A stretch of 5,899 bases of DNA from Anaerolineaceae bacterium UBA3924 (GTDB lineage Bacteria > Chloroflexota > Anaerolineae > Anaerolineales > Anaerolineaceae). The stretch is taken from contig DGEO01000036.1 of the NCBI GenBank assembly GCA_002385985.1, forward strand, positions 1 to 5,899, read 5' to 3'. Below the pieces are notes generated by a model, which saw nothing but the letters and a program-made list of their open reading frames with translations, did not search any database and had not been told where the DNA came from. This document shows positions 1 to 5,527 of the stretch, piece by piece; positions within the stretch are counted from its first letter, which is position 1; every line of letters begins with the position of its first letter. The position numbers were made by a program, and so were the translations under genes.

Positions 1-158
1 GCGTTGTCAATCTGGTCGTAGGCGTGGAACTCGCCGGAGCCAAAGAAGGAGCAGTACTTGGTGATGGCCGCCGTCAGGGTGGTCTTCCCGTGATCGATGT
101 GGCCCATCGTGCCCACGTTCAGGTGGGGCTTGCTGCGGTCAAACTTTTGCTTTCCCAT
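1..158 (-). CDS. tuf: Elongation factor Tu, N-terminal part (cut by window edge)
   Basis: EF-Tu is the GTPase that delivers aminoacyl-tRNA to the ribosome. Only the first 52 codons are present; the rest lies beyond position 1. The protein starts MGKQKFDRSKPHLNVGT, the standard EF-Tu opening, and has the G1/P-loop GHIDHGKT at residues 19-26, followed by TLTAAIT and, near the edge, AYDQIDNA, which precedes switch I in the family. The P-loop context is TMGHIDHGKTT where most bacterial EF-Tu has TIGHVDHGKTT, a conservative difference. The ATG at 158 is preceded by AGGAGAG (minus strand, 165-171) with 6 bases between. No promoter is visible in the 59 bp between it and tRNA-Thr(GGT), so it is probably cotranscribed with the three upstream tRNAs, as tufB is in Escherichia coli. 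The family assignment is very secure. Confidence 0.97.
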   Translation of the reverse strand, partial: MGKQKFDRSKPHLNVGTMGHIDHGKTTLTAAITKYCSFFGSGEFHAYDQIDN

Positions 159-164
159 GATTTC

Positions 165-171
165 TCTCCTA
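165..171 (-). promoter_or_regulatory. Ribosome binding site of tuf
   Basis: AGGAGAG on the minus strand lies 6 bases upstream of the ATG at 158. It fixes the start at this codon, which also gives the expected EF-Tu N-terminus. Confidence 0.8.
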
Positions 172-217
172 GGTCCTCATTGCGCACAAGGGCAGGCAAG
201 TGGTTATCGGCAAAAAG

Positions 218-290
218 AGCCCTCAATGGGACTTGAACCCATGACCCCGTTCTTACCAAGAACGTGCTCTACCGACTGAGCTATGAGGGC
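218..290 (-). tRNA. tRNA-Thr, anticodon GGT
   Basis: A complete 73-base cloverleaf can be folded by hand. The acceptor stem is GCCCTCA/TGAGGGC with discriminator T, the D stem is GCTC/GAGC, the anticodon stem is CGTTC/GAACG around loop TTGGTAA (anticodon GGT, reads ACC and ACU), and the T stem is ATGGG/CCCAT around TTCAAGT. The CCA end is not encoded: the discriminator is followed by CTTTTTG, so CCA must be added after transcription. It is the last tRNA before tuf, the place thrT(GGT) occupies before tufB in E. coli. Confidence 0.97.
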
Positions 291-304
291 TTGCCGTCTG
301 CGTT

Positions 305-324
305 CGCCCCGGCGGACCGGGGCG
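305..324 (-). repeat. Perfect inverted repeat (hairpin) in the tRNA-Tyr/tRNA-Thr spacer
   Basis: Arms CGCCCCGG and CCGGGGCG form an 8-bp perfect GC-only stem around a 4-base loop (TCCG on the transcribed minus strand). No T run follows, so it is not an intrinsic terminator. It lies midway in the 56-bp spacer of the precursor RNA and may help nuclease processing or keep the spacer from misfolding with the tRNAs. The role is inference; the hairpin is seen directly. Confidence 0.6.
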
Positions 325-346
325 TATGGTAGGTCTTTGCGACCAG

Positions 347-429
347 TGGACGGTGAAGGATTCGAACCTCCGAAGGCGTGCGCCAGCTGATTTACAGTCA
401 GCCCCCTTTGGCCACTTGGGTAACCGTCC
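347..429 (-). tRNA. tRNA-Tyr, anticodon GTA
   Basis: An 83-base class II tRNA. The acceptor stem is GGACGGT/ACCGTCC with discriminator A, positions 8-9 are TA, the anticodon stem is GCTGA/TCAGC around loop CTGTAAA (anticodon GTA), a long variable arm (TGGCGCACGCCTTC) follows, and the T stem is GGAGG/CCTTC around TTCGAAT with one G-T pair. The long variable arm is normal for bacterial tRNA-Tyr. CCA is not encoded. The outermost bases could extend the stem by one pair, but the register given puts T at position 8 and the usual A discriminator at the end. Confidence 0.96.
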
Positions 430-443
430 AGGTCAAGCCGTTG

Positions 444-495
444 CTGGCTCGCAAGCGAGGTTGTTCGCGGTGTTTGGATCAATCTCGCTCGCCAG
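444..495 (-). repeat. Imperfect inverted repeat in the tRNA-Thr/tRNA-Tyr spacer
   Basis: On the plus strand CTGGC (444-448) pairs with GCCAG (491-495) and GCGAG (455-459) with CTCGC (484-488), giving a two-part stem with internal loop. An alternative small hairpin, CTCG-CTTG-CGAG in the minus transcript (448-459 region), competes with it. There is no T run, so it is probably a precursor spacer structure and not a terminator. Confidence 0.4.
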
Positions 496-505
496 CCGAC
501 AACTG

Positions 506-578
506 AGCCGACGACGGGAATCGAACCCGTAACCTACCACTTACAAGGCGGTTGCTCTGCCGATTGAGCTACGTCGGC
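506..578 (-). tRNA. tRNA-Thr, anticodon TGT
   Basis: A complete 73-base cloverleaf. The acceptor stem is GCCGACG/CGTCGGC with discriminator T, the D stem is GCTC/GAGC, the anticodon stem is ACCGC/GTGGT (one G-T pair) around CTTGTAA (anticodon TGT, reads ACA), and the T stem is ACGGG/CCCGT around TTCGATT. CCA is not encoded. It is the first gene of the tRNA-tuf operon, about 32 bases after the predicted start of the nearer promoter. It matches the position of thrU in the E. coli thrU-tyrU-glyT-thrT-tufB operon. Confidence 0.97.
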
Positions 579-616
579 GCCTATTGGTTTGTTAATCTGC
601 ATATCCAGCGCGTTTG

Positions 617-645
617 ATTATACCAAAGGGCTATGAGGAAGGCAA
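617..645 (-). promoter_or_regulatory. Sigma70-type promoter of the tRNA-tuf operon (proximal)
   Basis: On the minus strand, a -35 box TTGCCT (640-645) and a perfect -10 box TATAAT (617-622) are separated by exactly 17 bp. The predicted start is near 610, about 32 bases before the tRNA-Thr(TGT) 5' end. Spacing, match and position all agree, so this is a strong call. Confidence 0.85.
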
Positions 646-689
646 GGATTTATCCGCAGACTTAAAATGACTTCCTGCAACGGCGCGAA

Positions 690-718
690 AGTGTATCAGA
701 AACTGCGGGGCGAGTCAA
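690..718 (-). promoter_or_regulatory. Second, upstream sigma70-type promoter of the tRNA-tuf operon
   Basis: On the minus strand, TTGACT (713-718) and TACACT (690-695) are separated by 17 bp. The predicted start is near 683, about 73 bp before that of the proximal promoter. The pair would give tandem initiation, as is common for stable-RNA operons. The -10 box is weaker than in the proximal promoter. Confidence 0.65.
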
Positions 719-830
719 GAGTTTTCAGCCGCGATGGCGCTCCCATTTTCCCCGGCCCGGGCGCTCAACCCGCTGTACGATCCCCTCGAGCAGTGCCAGC
801 TCCTGCGCTCCCGCGCCGGGGGGATTCAGG
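719..830. other. Divergent intergenic region, no gene seen
   Basis: GC-rich DNA between the tRNA-tuf promoters (minus) and the -10 box of the MBL gene (plus). Apart from the promoters listed on each side, I see no start codon with a ribosome site, no RNA fold and no clear operator. Open frames crossing it are shadows of the MBL gene. Confidence 0.5.
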
Positions 831-836
831 TATAAT
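831..836 (+). promoter_or_regulatory. -10 box of the MBL-mutY-pcm cluster
   Basis: A perfect TATAAT sits 20 bp upstream of the first ATG of the cluster, placing a start near 843 with a leader of about 14 bases that still contains the ribosome site. There is no recognisable -35 box 16-18 bp upstream (the sequence there is CTCCCG) and no TGn extension. The promoter may therefore need an activator or another sigma factor, or be weak. Confidence 0.55.
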
Positions 837-847
837 CGTACGTTAAC

Positions 848-853
848 GGAGGG
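848..853 (+). promoter_or_regulatory. Ribosome binding site of the MBL-fold gene
   Basis: GGAGGG lies 3 bases before the ATG at 857, slightly closer than usual. The ATG gives the expected N-terminus for the family, MEINWYGHSCF. Confidence 0.65.
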
Positions 854-856
854 TTC

Positions 857-1507
857 ATGGAAATTAACTGGTACGGACATTCTTGCTTTCGCATCACCGA
901 GCGCGGCCTGGCGACGGTGGTATGCGATCCCTACGACCACAACCAGATCGGTTACGCTCCTCTCAAGCTGAAGGCGGACATTGTCACCGTCAGCCATTCG
1001 TCCCCCGGGCACACCCATGTGCAGGCCGTCAAAGGGGACCCCTTCGTCATCAACGGGCCGGGCGAGTACGAGATCGGCGGCGTGTTCATCACCGGGGTGC
1101 AGACCAACGGCACCCGCAAGGACAACCAGGATGAACCGCGCAACACGCTGTACCTGATCAATTACAACTCCATCAACGTCCTTCACCTGGGTGACCTGGA
1201 CCGCGTGCCCACCCAGACGGAGGTGGAACACCTTGGCCCGGTGCACATCGCCCTGATTCCGGTGGGAGGGTACGGCGGGCTGAACGCGGCCAAGGCCGCC
1301 GAAGTGGTCAGCCTGCTGGAACCCAACATCGTCATCCCCATGCACTACGCCACCCCGGGCCTGAAAATCCCGCTGGACCCGGTCTCCCGGTTCCTGAAGG
1401 AGATGGGGCTGGGGCAGATCGAGCCGGTGCCCTCCTTTAAGGTAACCAGTCTCAGTTCGCTGCCTGAGGAAACGCAAGTGATTCTGTTAGATCACCCGAG
1501 CAGCTAA
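857..1507 (+). CDS. MBL-fold (UlaG-like, COG2220-type) metallo-hydrolase-like protein
   Basis: A 216-residue protein of the metallo-beta-lactamase fold, in the small single-domain group resembling UlaG-like hydrolases. The opening WYGHSCFRI (5-13), the first-strand Asp-Pro (24-25), the block GPGEYEIGG (67-75), the strand-end LHLGDL (109-114, Asp113 a possible metal ligand), IPVGGYGG (134-141) and IPMHY (160-164, His163 a ligand) follow the family in order. The oddity is the central metal motif. The canonical HxHxDH appears as HSSPGH (47-52), keeping the first and last His but with Ser49 for the second His and Gly51 for the Asp; His54 nearby might compensate. Substrate and reaction cannot be told from sequence, and the protein may bind one metal or be non-catalytic. 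It is first in a tight four-gene cluster, 11 bp before the next gene. The fold is certain; the function is unknown. Confidence 0.88.
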   Translation: MEINWYGHSCFRITERGLATVVCDPYDHNQIGYAPLKLKADIVTVSHSSPGHTHVQAVKGDPFVINGPGEYEIGGVFITGVQTNGTRKDNQDEPRNTLYLINYNSINVLHLGDLDRVPTQTEVEHLGPVHIALIPVGGYGGLNAAKAAEVVSLLEPNIVIPMHYATPGLKIPLDPVSRFLKEMGLGQIEPVPSFKVTSLSSLPEETQVILLDHPSS

Positions 1508-1512
1508 AGGAG
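1506..1512 (+). promoter_or_regulatory. Ribosome binding site deciding a TTG start
   Basis: AAAGGAG, overlapping the end of the MBL stop codon region, is 6 bases before TTG at 1519. It supports this rare start codon for the next gene, since there is no other well-placed start. Confidence 0.7.
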
Positions 1513-1518
1513 TCGACT

Positions 1519-1821
1519 TTGGCAGTCAAAGTGATCATCACCTGGGATATTGCACCTGAGCGCGAACAGGAGTACTTTGAGTTTGTGATCCGCGAGTTCA
1601 TTCCCGGCGTGCAGCGCATGGGCTTTGAACTCAGCGACGCCTGGGCGACGGTGTACGGCGACCAGCCGCAGATTATGGTCGGCGCCCGGATTGATTCGAT
1701 CAAGCAGGCACGCAAGGTGCTCGGTTCATCCGAGTGGGTGGGGCTGAACAACCAGCTTCAGGACTTCGTGCAGAATTATTCGATTAAATTAGTTGAGGCC
1801 ACCAACGGTTTTCAATTTTAA
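1519..1821 (+). CDS. Conserved-looking protein of unknown function, possible ferredoxin-like alpha/beta barrel
   Basis: I do not recognise this 100-residue protein. It is acidic to neutral, has no signal peptide or membrane segment, and contains no cysteine. By eye the order of secondary structure is strand (3-11, VKVIITWDI), helix (14-34), strand (38-46), strand (51-58, QIMVGARI), long helix (60-84) and strand (86-94). This beta-alpha-beta-beta-alpha-beta order is that of small ferredoxin-like dimeric alpha/beta barrels (Dabb, ABM or NIPSNAP type), which include monooxygenases and stress proteins, but no catalytic residue pattern is evident. It starts at TTG, with a good ribosome site. The gaps are 11 bp to the MBL gene before it and 17 bp to mutY after it, so it is almost certainly cotranscribed and translationally linked. 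That it is a real gene is likely; the fold is a weak inference. Confidence 0.82.
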   Translation: MAVKVIITWDIAPEREQEYFEFVIREFIPGVQRMGFELSDAWATVYGDQPQIMVGARIDSIKQARKVLGSSEWVGLNNQLQDFVQNYSIKLVEATNGFQF

Positions 1822-1838
1822 GAAGGTCGGGTGATCGG

Positions 1839-2906
1839 GTGGAGACAGAGATCGCCCGCCGGCTGTTGAACTGGTATCAGACCTCGCAGCGCCGCCTGCC
1901 CTGGCGAGGACATGCCGACCCCTATGCGGTGTGGGTGTCGGAAATTATGCTGCAGCAGACCCGCGTCGAGACGGTCATCCCCTACTTCGAGCGGTGGATG
2001 GCCCGCTTCCCCACCCTGGCCGACCTGGCCCGGGCCGGTGAGCAGGAGGTGCTGCAGGCCTGGGAGGGGCTGGGCTATTACAGCCGGGCGCGCAACCTGC
2101 ACCGCGCCGCGCAGGTGGTGATGGAAAAGCACGGCGGCCGGCTGCCCTCCACGCGCGACGAGCTGGAAAAGCTGCCCGGGGTGGGCCGCTACACCGCTGG
2201 CGCCATCGCCTCCATCGCCTTCGGCCGCGACGAGCCGGCCCTGGACGGGAATATCCGCCGGGTGTTTGCCCGCCTGTTCGACGTGACCGTGCCCGCCCGC
2301 TCTCCGGAGGGGGAGCGGATGCTGTGGCAGCTGGCTGCGGAGAACCTGCCCCCGGGCCGGGCGGGGGATTTCAACCAGGCGGTGATGGACCTGGGAGCCA
2401 CCATCTGCACCCCGCGCATGCCCGCCTGCCTGGTCTGCCCGGTGGAAGCGCTCTGCCTGGCCCGCCAGCGCGGCGTGCAGGAAGAGCGGCCCGTGCTGCC
2501 CCGCCGGCGCGAGACGCCGCACTACACCGTCACCGCGGCGGTTATCCAGCGGGACGGGCAGGTGCTGCTGGCCCGCCGCCCGTCCGAGGGGCTGCTGGGC
2601 GGGCTGTGGGAGTTCCCCGGCGGAAAGCAGGAGCCGGAAGAGACACTGGAGGCCTGCCTGGAGCGGGAAATTCGCGAGGAGCTGGGCGTGCAGATTCAGG
2701 TGGGAGCGCACCTCGGCATTTACCAGCACGCGTATACTCATTTTAAGGTTACCCTGCACGCCTTTCGCTGCAGGCTGGTCGATCAGCAGGAGCCGCAGGC
2801 CCTGGAAGCCAGCGAGCTGCGCTGGACGCCGCTGGAGCAGCTTCCGGAGTTCCCCATGGGCAAGATTGACCGCCAGATTGCCCGCCGGCTGCTGCAGGAA
2901 GGCTGA
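1839..2906 (+). CDS. mutY: Adenine DNA glycosylase MutY with C-terminal Nudix domain
   Basis: MutY removes adenine mispaired with 8-oxoguanine, preventing G:C to T:A changes. The 355-residue length is normal. The HhH-GPD glycosylase domain spans about 1-210: catalytic Glu35 lies in SEIMLQQTRV, the helix-hairpin-helix is LPGVGRYTAGAI (112-123), and catalytic Asp136 lies in LDGNIRRV. The 4Fe-4S cluster motif is complete as C190-x6-C197-x2-C200-x5-C206. Residues about 228-350 form the Nudix-like domain that recognises 8-oxoguanine, with YTH (299-301) where Geobacillus MutY has its FSH loop. Unusually, this domain keeps a full Nudix box, G262-x5-E268-x7-REIREELGV (276-284), which is degenerate in the E. 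coli enzyme. The start is GTG at 1839; AGAAGG (1821-1826) is 12 bases upstream, a rather long spacing. It is third in the cluster, 35 bp before pcm. Confidence 0.96.
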   Translation: METEIARRLLNWYQTSQRRLPWRGHADPYAVWVSEIMLQQTRVETVIPYFERWMARFPTLADLARAGEQEVLQAWEGLGYYSRARNLHRAAQVVMEKHGGRLPSTRDELEKLPGVGRYTAGAIASIAFGRDEPALDGNIRRVFARLFDVTVPARSPEGERMLWQLAAENLPPGRAGDFNQAVMDLGATICTPRMPACLVCPVEALCLARQRGVQEERPVLPRRRETPHYTVTAAVIQRDGQVLLARRPSEGLLGGLWEFPGGKQEPEETLEACLEREIREELGVQIQVGAHLGIYQHAYTHFKVTLHAFRCRLVDQQEPQALEASELRWTPLEQLPEFPMGKIDRQIARRLLQEG

Positions 2907-2930
2907 GGATAGGGGTAAACAGGCGGGCGC

Positions 2931-2936
2931 AGGAGG
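2931..2936 (+). promoter_or_regulatory. Ribosome binding site of pcm
   Basis: A perfect AGGAGG with 5 bases to the ATG at 2942, the strongest ribosome site of the cluster. It fixes this start over later in-frame ATG codons such as that of residue 14. Confidence 0.85.
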
Positions 2937-2941
2937 TCGGG

Positions 2942-3619
2942 ATGCGATGGCAGGACGAGTACGCGGCTGAGCGCGCGCGAATGGTCGAGGAGCAGATCCG
3001 CGCCCGGCATATTGAGGACCCGCTCGTGCTGGCGGCCATGCTGGCCGTGCCGCGGCACCGCTTTGTGCCCCCCGAGCTCCGGGTGCGCGCCTATGAGGAC
3101 CGTCCGCTGCCCATCGGCGCCGGCCAGACCATCTCCCAGCCCTACATTGTGGCGCTAATGACGGCGCTGCTGCACCTTTCCGGCGGCGAGGTGGTGCTGG
3201 AGGTGGGCACCGGCTCGGGCTATCAGGCGGCGGTGCTGGCCCGGCTGTGCAGCGTGGTGCACACGGTGGAGCAGTACCCGGAGCTGGCCCGGCGGGCGCA
3301 GCAAATCTTGAGCGAGCTGAGCGTGACCAACGTGCGCGTGCACACCGGTGACGGCTCGCTGGGCTGGCCTGCTGCAGCGCCGTACCAGGGGATCCTGGTC
3401 ACCGCCGCCGCGCCCGAGGTGCCGCCGGCGCTGCTGGACCAGCTGGACGACGGCGGCAGGCTGGTCATTCCGGTGGGCGCCCGCGGCGACCAGAAGCTGC
3501 AGGTCTGGCGGCGCATCGGCGATCACTTCCGCATGAAGTCGCTCGGCCTGGTGTCCTTCGTACCCCTGCGCGGCCTGTACGGCTGGACCGACCGGGAATG
3601 GCGGGAAGAAATCGACTGA
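2942..3619 (+). CDS. pcm: Protein-L-isoaspartate O-methyltransferase
   Basis: This cytosolic enzyme uses S-adenosylmethionine to methylate isoaspartyl residues that form in ageing proteins, the first step of their repair to aspartate. The 225-residue length is usual for bacterial Pcm. In order: MVEEQIRARHI (14-24) and VPRHRFVPPE (36-45) of the N-terminal lobe; GQTISQPYIVALMT (61-74), the family signature with the substrate-binding Ser65; SAM motif I VLEVGTGSGYQAAVLA (85-100) with Glu110 as the probable ribose-binding acid at the end of the next strand; GDGSLGWP (136-143); ILVTAAAPEVPPALL (151-165); and the closing FVPLRGLYGW. Nothing essential is missing. It is the last plus-strand gene of the cluster, 35 bp after mutY with no promoter between, and ends 18 bp from the convergent VanW gene. 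Pairing with MutY suggests a damage-repair theme, which is inference. Confidence 0.96.
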   Translation: MRWQDEYAAERARMVEEQIRARHIEDPLVLAAMLAVPRHRFVPPELRVRAYEDRPLPIGAGQTISQPYIVALMTALLHLSGGEVVLEVGTGSGYQAAVLARLCSVVHTVEQYPELARRAQQILSELSVTNVRVHTGDGSLGWPAAAPYQGILVTAAAPEVPPALLDQLDDGGRLVIPVGARGDQKLQVWRRIGDHFRMKSLGLVSFVPLRGLYGWTDREWREEID

Positions 3620-3637
3620 GCTGAGCGGGCGGCCGGA

Positions 3638-5506
3638 CTACTCACCCGGGGTCGGCTCGGGCGTGGGGATTTCGGTCCCCGGGCCGTACTCGTAGACGGC
3701 CTGCCAGGCCTGGTAGCGGGTGAAGAAGGTGTCCTTGAAATACAGTTCGCCGTTACGGTACACCCAGCGGTCCACGGTCACATCCGCGCCCTGGGCGGCC
3801 CAGTCCACCTGCTTGATCTCGCCCTCCGCCAGGTCGGGGTTTTCCTTGTAGCGCGGCTCCGGCGGCTCAACGATGTTGGTCGGCCCGGTGGTGCGCCACT
3901 CGACCTCGCGCCCGTCCTTAGTGGAGTAGAACTTCCAGGTGATGGTGCTGGCCGCCGGGTTGACGTAGGTTTCCATCAGCAGCCAGTAGGGCGTGTCGTT
4001 GACGAACTTGAAGTCCACCAGAGGGACGAACACCGCCGCGTCCAGCCCGGCCAGGCTGGCATCGCGCCCGCCGCCGGCCACGCGCTCGTAGTAGGAAACG
4101 CGGTAGGCGTGCTGGTGGCGCTCGACGATCGGGTAGCCGGCGAAGAAGGCGGTGCGGAACAGGGTGGTGCTCACCTGGCAGACGCCGCCGCCCACGCCCT
4201 TGATGGTCTGGTCGCCGACGATGATCAGCGCTTCGGCGTAGCCGTTGTCCAGGCTGATGTCGCCCAGCGCGCTGGCCATGGAGAAGGTCTCGCCCGGCGC
4301 GACCAGCAGGCCGTGGAAGCTGGCCGCGGCAGTCTTGATGTTCTGCACCCGGTCAGCGTCCGAGCCGTAGAAATAGGTGCTCTGGGCATAGACCAGCTCG
4401 GTGATGCCCAGTTCAGCGCCGGTCATGTCCTCGGTGACGCGCGGTTTCTCGTAGTTGAAGACCAGCGGGATGGTGTGCTCGCCCCGCTCCAGCCCGTCGC
4501 GGATGGCGTGCAGCGTGGCTTCCACGTTCAGCGTGCGGCCGGAGATCGACGGCTCCATCACGTCCAGCTGGCCGGTGTCATCGTTGAAGATGAACCGGGC
4601 GTTTTGTGGATAGCGCTGCAGACCGGGGGCCAGGTTGGTGAGGAAGGTGAGCAGCATCTCGCTGTTCAGCCCGATCTGGTACCGGCCGCTGCCGTTGCTT
4701 TCCACGCGCTCGATGGTCAGCATGCTGGCCAGGGTGGCGCGGTCAAACTCCCAGGGGCCGGCGGAGGTGTCCCCGTCCGGCATGGTGATGACCAGCGGCT
4801 CGGAGAGGATCTGGCGGGCCTTCTCCGCCTGGGCGGAGGCGTCCAGGATGACCGGTTCGGTTTCGTCCACCACAATCGGCACCACCCCGTCGGTGAGCGA
4901 CTGCACCTGCTGAGAGAGCGCTTCCAGCGTGGCGGCGATGTTCACCGTGCGGCCGCGCTGCCCGGAGTGCACGATCACCTCGGTGCCCTCCACGCCCAGC
5001 CCGGCTTCAATCACCGGAGTGTTGATCTCCTCAGCCAGGCCGGCCACGAAGTTGTAGGCGTAGCGCTCCTCAAACACCAGCGTGGGGGAGAGGTTGGTGC
5101 TTCCCGTCCAGGCGCGGAACTGCTGGCGCAGCCGTTCGGCCAGCGGTCCCTGGCGTCCCACCTGGAAGGCGCGATCGACCGAGGCGTTCGCGTCCAGGCG
5201 CAGGCCCATTTCCGCCGGGGTGACCGTCCAGATGCGGCCTCCCTCCTGCAGGACGATCTTGCCCTGCATGGGGAAGGTGATCTGCTCCTCCAGGCGCAGC
5301 GCGGCGGCCTGCGGGGTCAGCCCGCCGACCTCCACACCGGCGATGCTCACGCCCGGGTAGATTCGGCCGACATACCACATCTGGAAGCCGGCCACTGCCA
5401 GCCCGGCGGTGAGAGTAAACAAAATCAGCCCGATGAAGAGCGAGCTGAGAACTTGCAGCGCCAGCGTGCGCGCGGATGGGGTTTGGGGATAAGGAATAGC
5501 GCTCAT
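3638..5506 (-). CDS. Membrane-anchored VanW-family protein with peptidoglycan-binding-like repeats
   Basis: A 622-residue envelope protein. A short N-terminal segment and a hydrophobic stretch (about 15-41) make a signal anchor, so the rest is probably outside the membrane. Two PG_binding_4/YoaR-like segments follow (about 61-170 and 240-380; one begins GGLTPQAAALRLEEQ), then the VanW domain (about 395-525) with PGETFS (404-409), the hallmark GVGGGVCQVSTTLF (437-450, Cys443) and ERHQHAYRV (462-470, His464 and His466). The last 80 residues resemble a G5-type domain and end in a Pro-Glu-Thr tail. VanW was named from vancomycin-resistance clusters, but its biochemical role is not established, and this is not evidence of resistance. 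I chose ATG 5506 over GTG 5557 because the extra 17 codons would be read through the -10 box at 5519-5524. It has no Shine-Dalgarno. It converges on pcm with an 18-bp gap. Confidence 0.92.
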   Translation of the reverse strand: MSAIPYPQTPSARTLALQVLSSLFIGLILFTLTAGLAVAGFQMWYVGRIYPGVSIAGVEVGGLTPQAAALRLEEQITFPMQGKIVLQEGGRIWTVTPAEMGLRLDANASVDRAFQVGRQGPLAERLRQQFRAWTGSTNLSPTLVFEERYAYNFVAGLAEEINTPVIEAGLGVEGTEVIVHSGQRGRTVNIAATLEALSQQVQSLTDGVVPIVVDETEPVILDASAQAEKARQILSEPLVITMPDGDTSAGPWEFDRATLASMLTIERVESNGSGRYQIGLNSEMLLTFLTNLAPGLQRYPQNARFIFNDDTGQLDVMEPSISGRTLNVEATLHAIRDGLERGEHTIPLVFNYEKPRVTEDMTGAELGITELVYAQSTYFYGSDADRVQNIKTAAASFHGLLVAPGETFSMASALGDISLDNGYAEALIIVGDQTIKGVGGGVCQVSTTLFRTAFFAGYPIVERHQHAYRVSYYERVAGGGRDASLAGLDAAVFVPLVDFKFVNDTPYWLLMETYVNPAASTITWKFYSTKDGREVEWRTTGPTNIVEPPEPRYKENPDLAEGEIKQVDWAAQGADVTVDRWVYRNGELYFKDTFFTRYQAWQAVYEYGPGTEIPTPEPTPGE

Positions 5507-5518
5507 AATGGTCCCGGA

Positions 5519-5527
5519 ATTATACCA
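5519..5527 (-). promoter_or_regulatory. Extended -10 promoter of the VanW gene
   Basis: On the minus strand TGGTATAAT combines a perfect -10 box with the TGn extension. The expected start is near 5512, only about 6 bases before the ATG at 5506. At the 17-bp position the -35 sequence is ATCGTC, a poor match, as is common for extended -10 promoters. Confidence 0.7.

Noticed and set aside
305..324. Perfect hairpin as an intrinsic terminator within the tRNA operon
   Set aside because: No T run follows on either strand, and genes of the same operon continue after it.
204..482. A 92-residue frame on the minus strand over the tRNA genes
   Set aside because: It translates tRNA-Tyr and tRNA-Thr sequence. 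Such tRNA-derived peptides are a well-known annotation artefact.
725..1477. A 250-residue open frame on the minus strand opposite the MBL gene
   Set aside because: It is a shadow rich in Val, Gly, His and Arg; the plus-strand protein has clear family motifs and a ribosome site.
1818..2759. A 313-residue open frame on the minus strand opposite mutY
   Set aside because: It is a low-complexity shadow of mutY, with no recognisable motif.
3666..3681. GGGGA/TCCCC inverted repeat as terminator for pcm
   Set aside because: It is a short 5-bp stem inside the VanW coding region with no T run.
3638..5506. VanW protein as evidence of vancomycin resistance
   Set aside because: VanW-family proteins are widespread in bacteria with no resistance cluster, and no vanHAX-type or two-component genes are present here.
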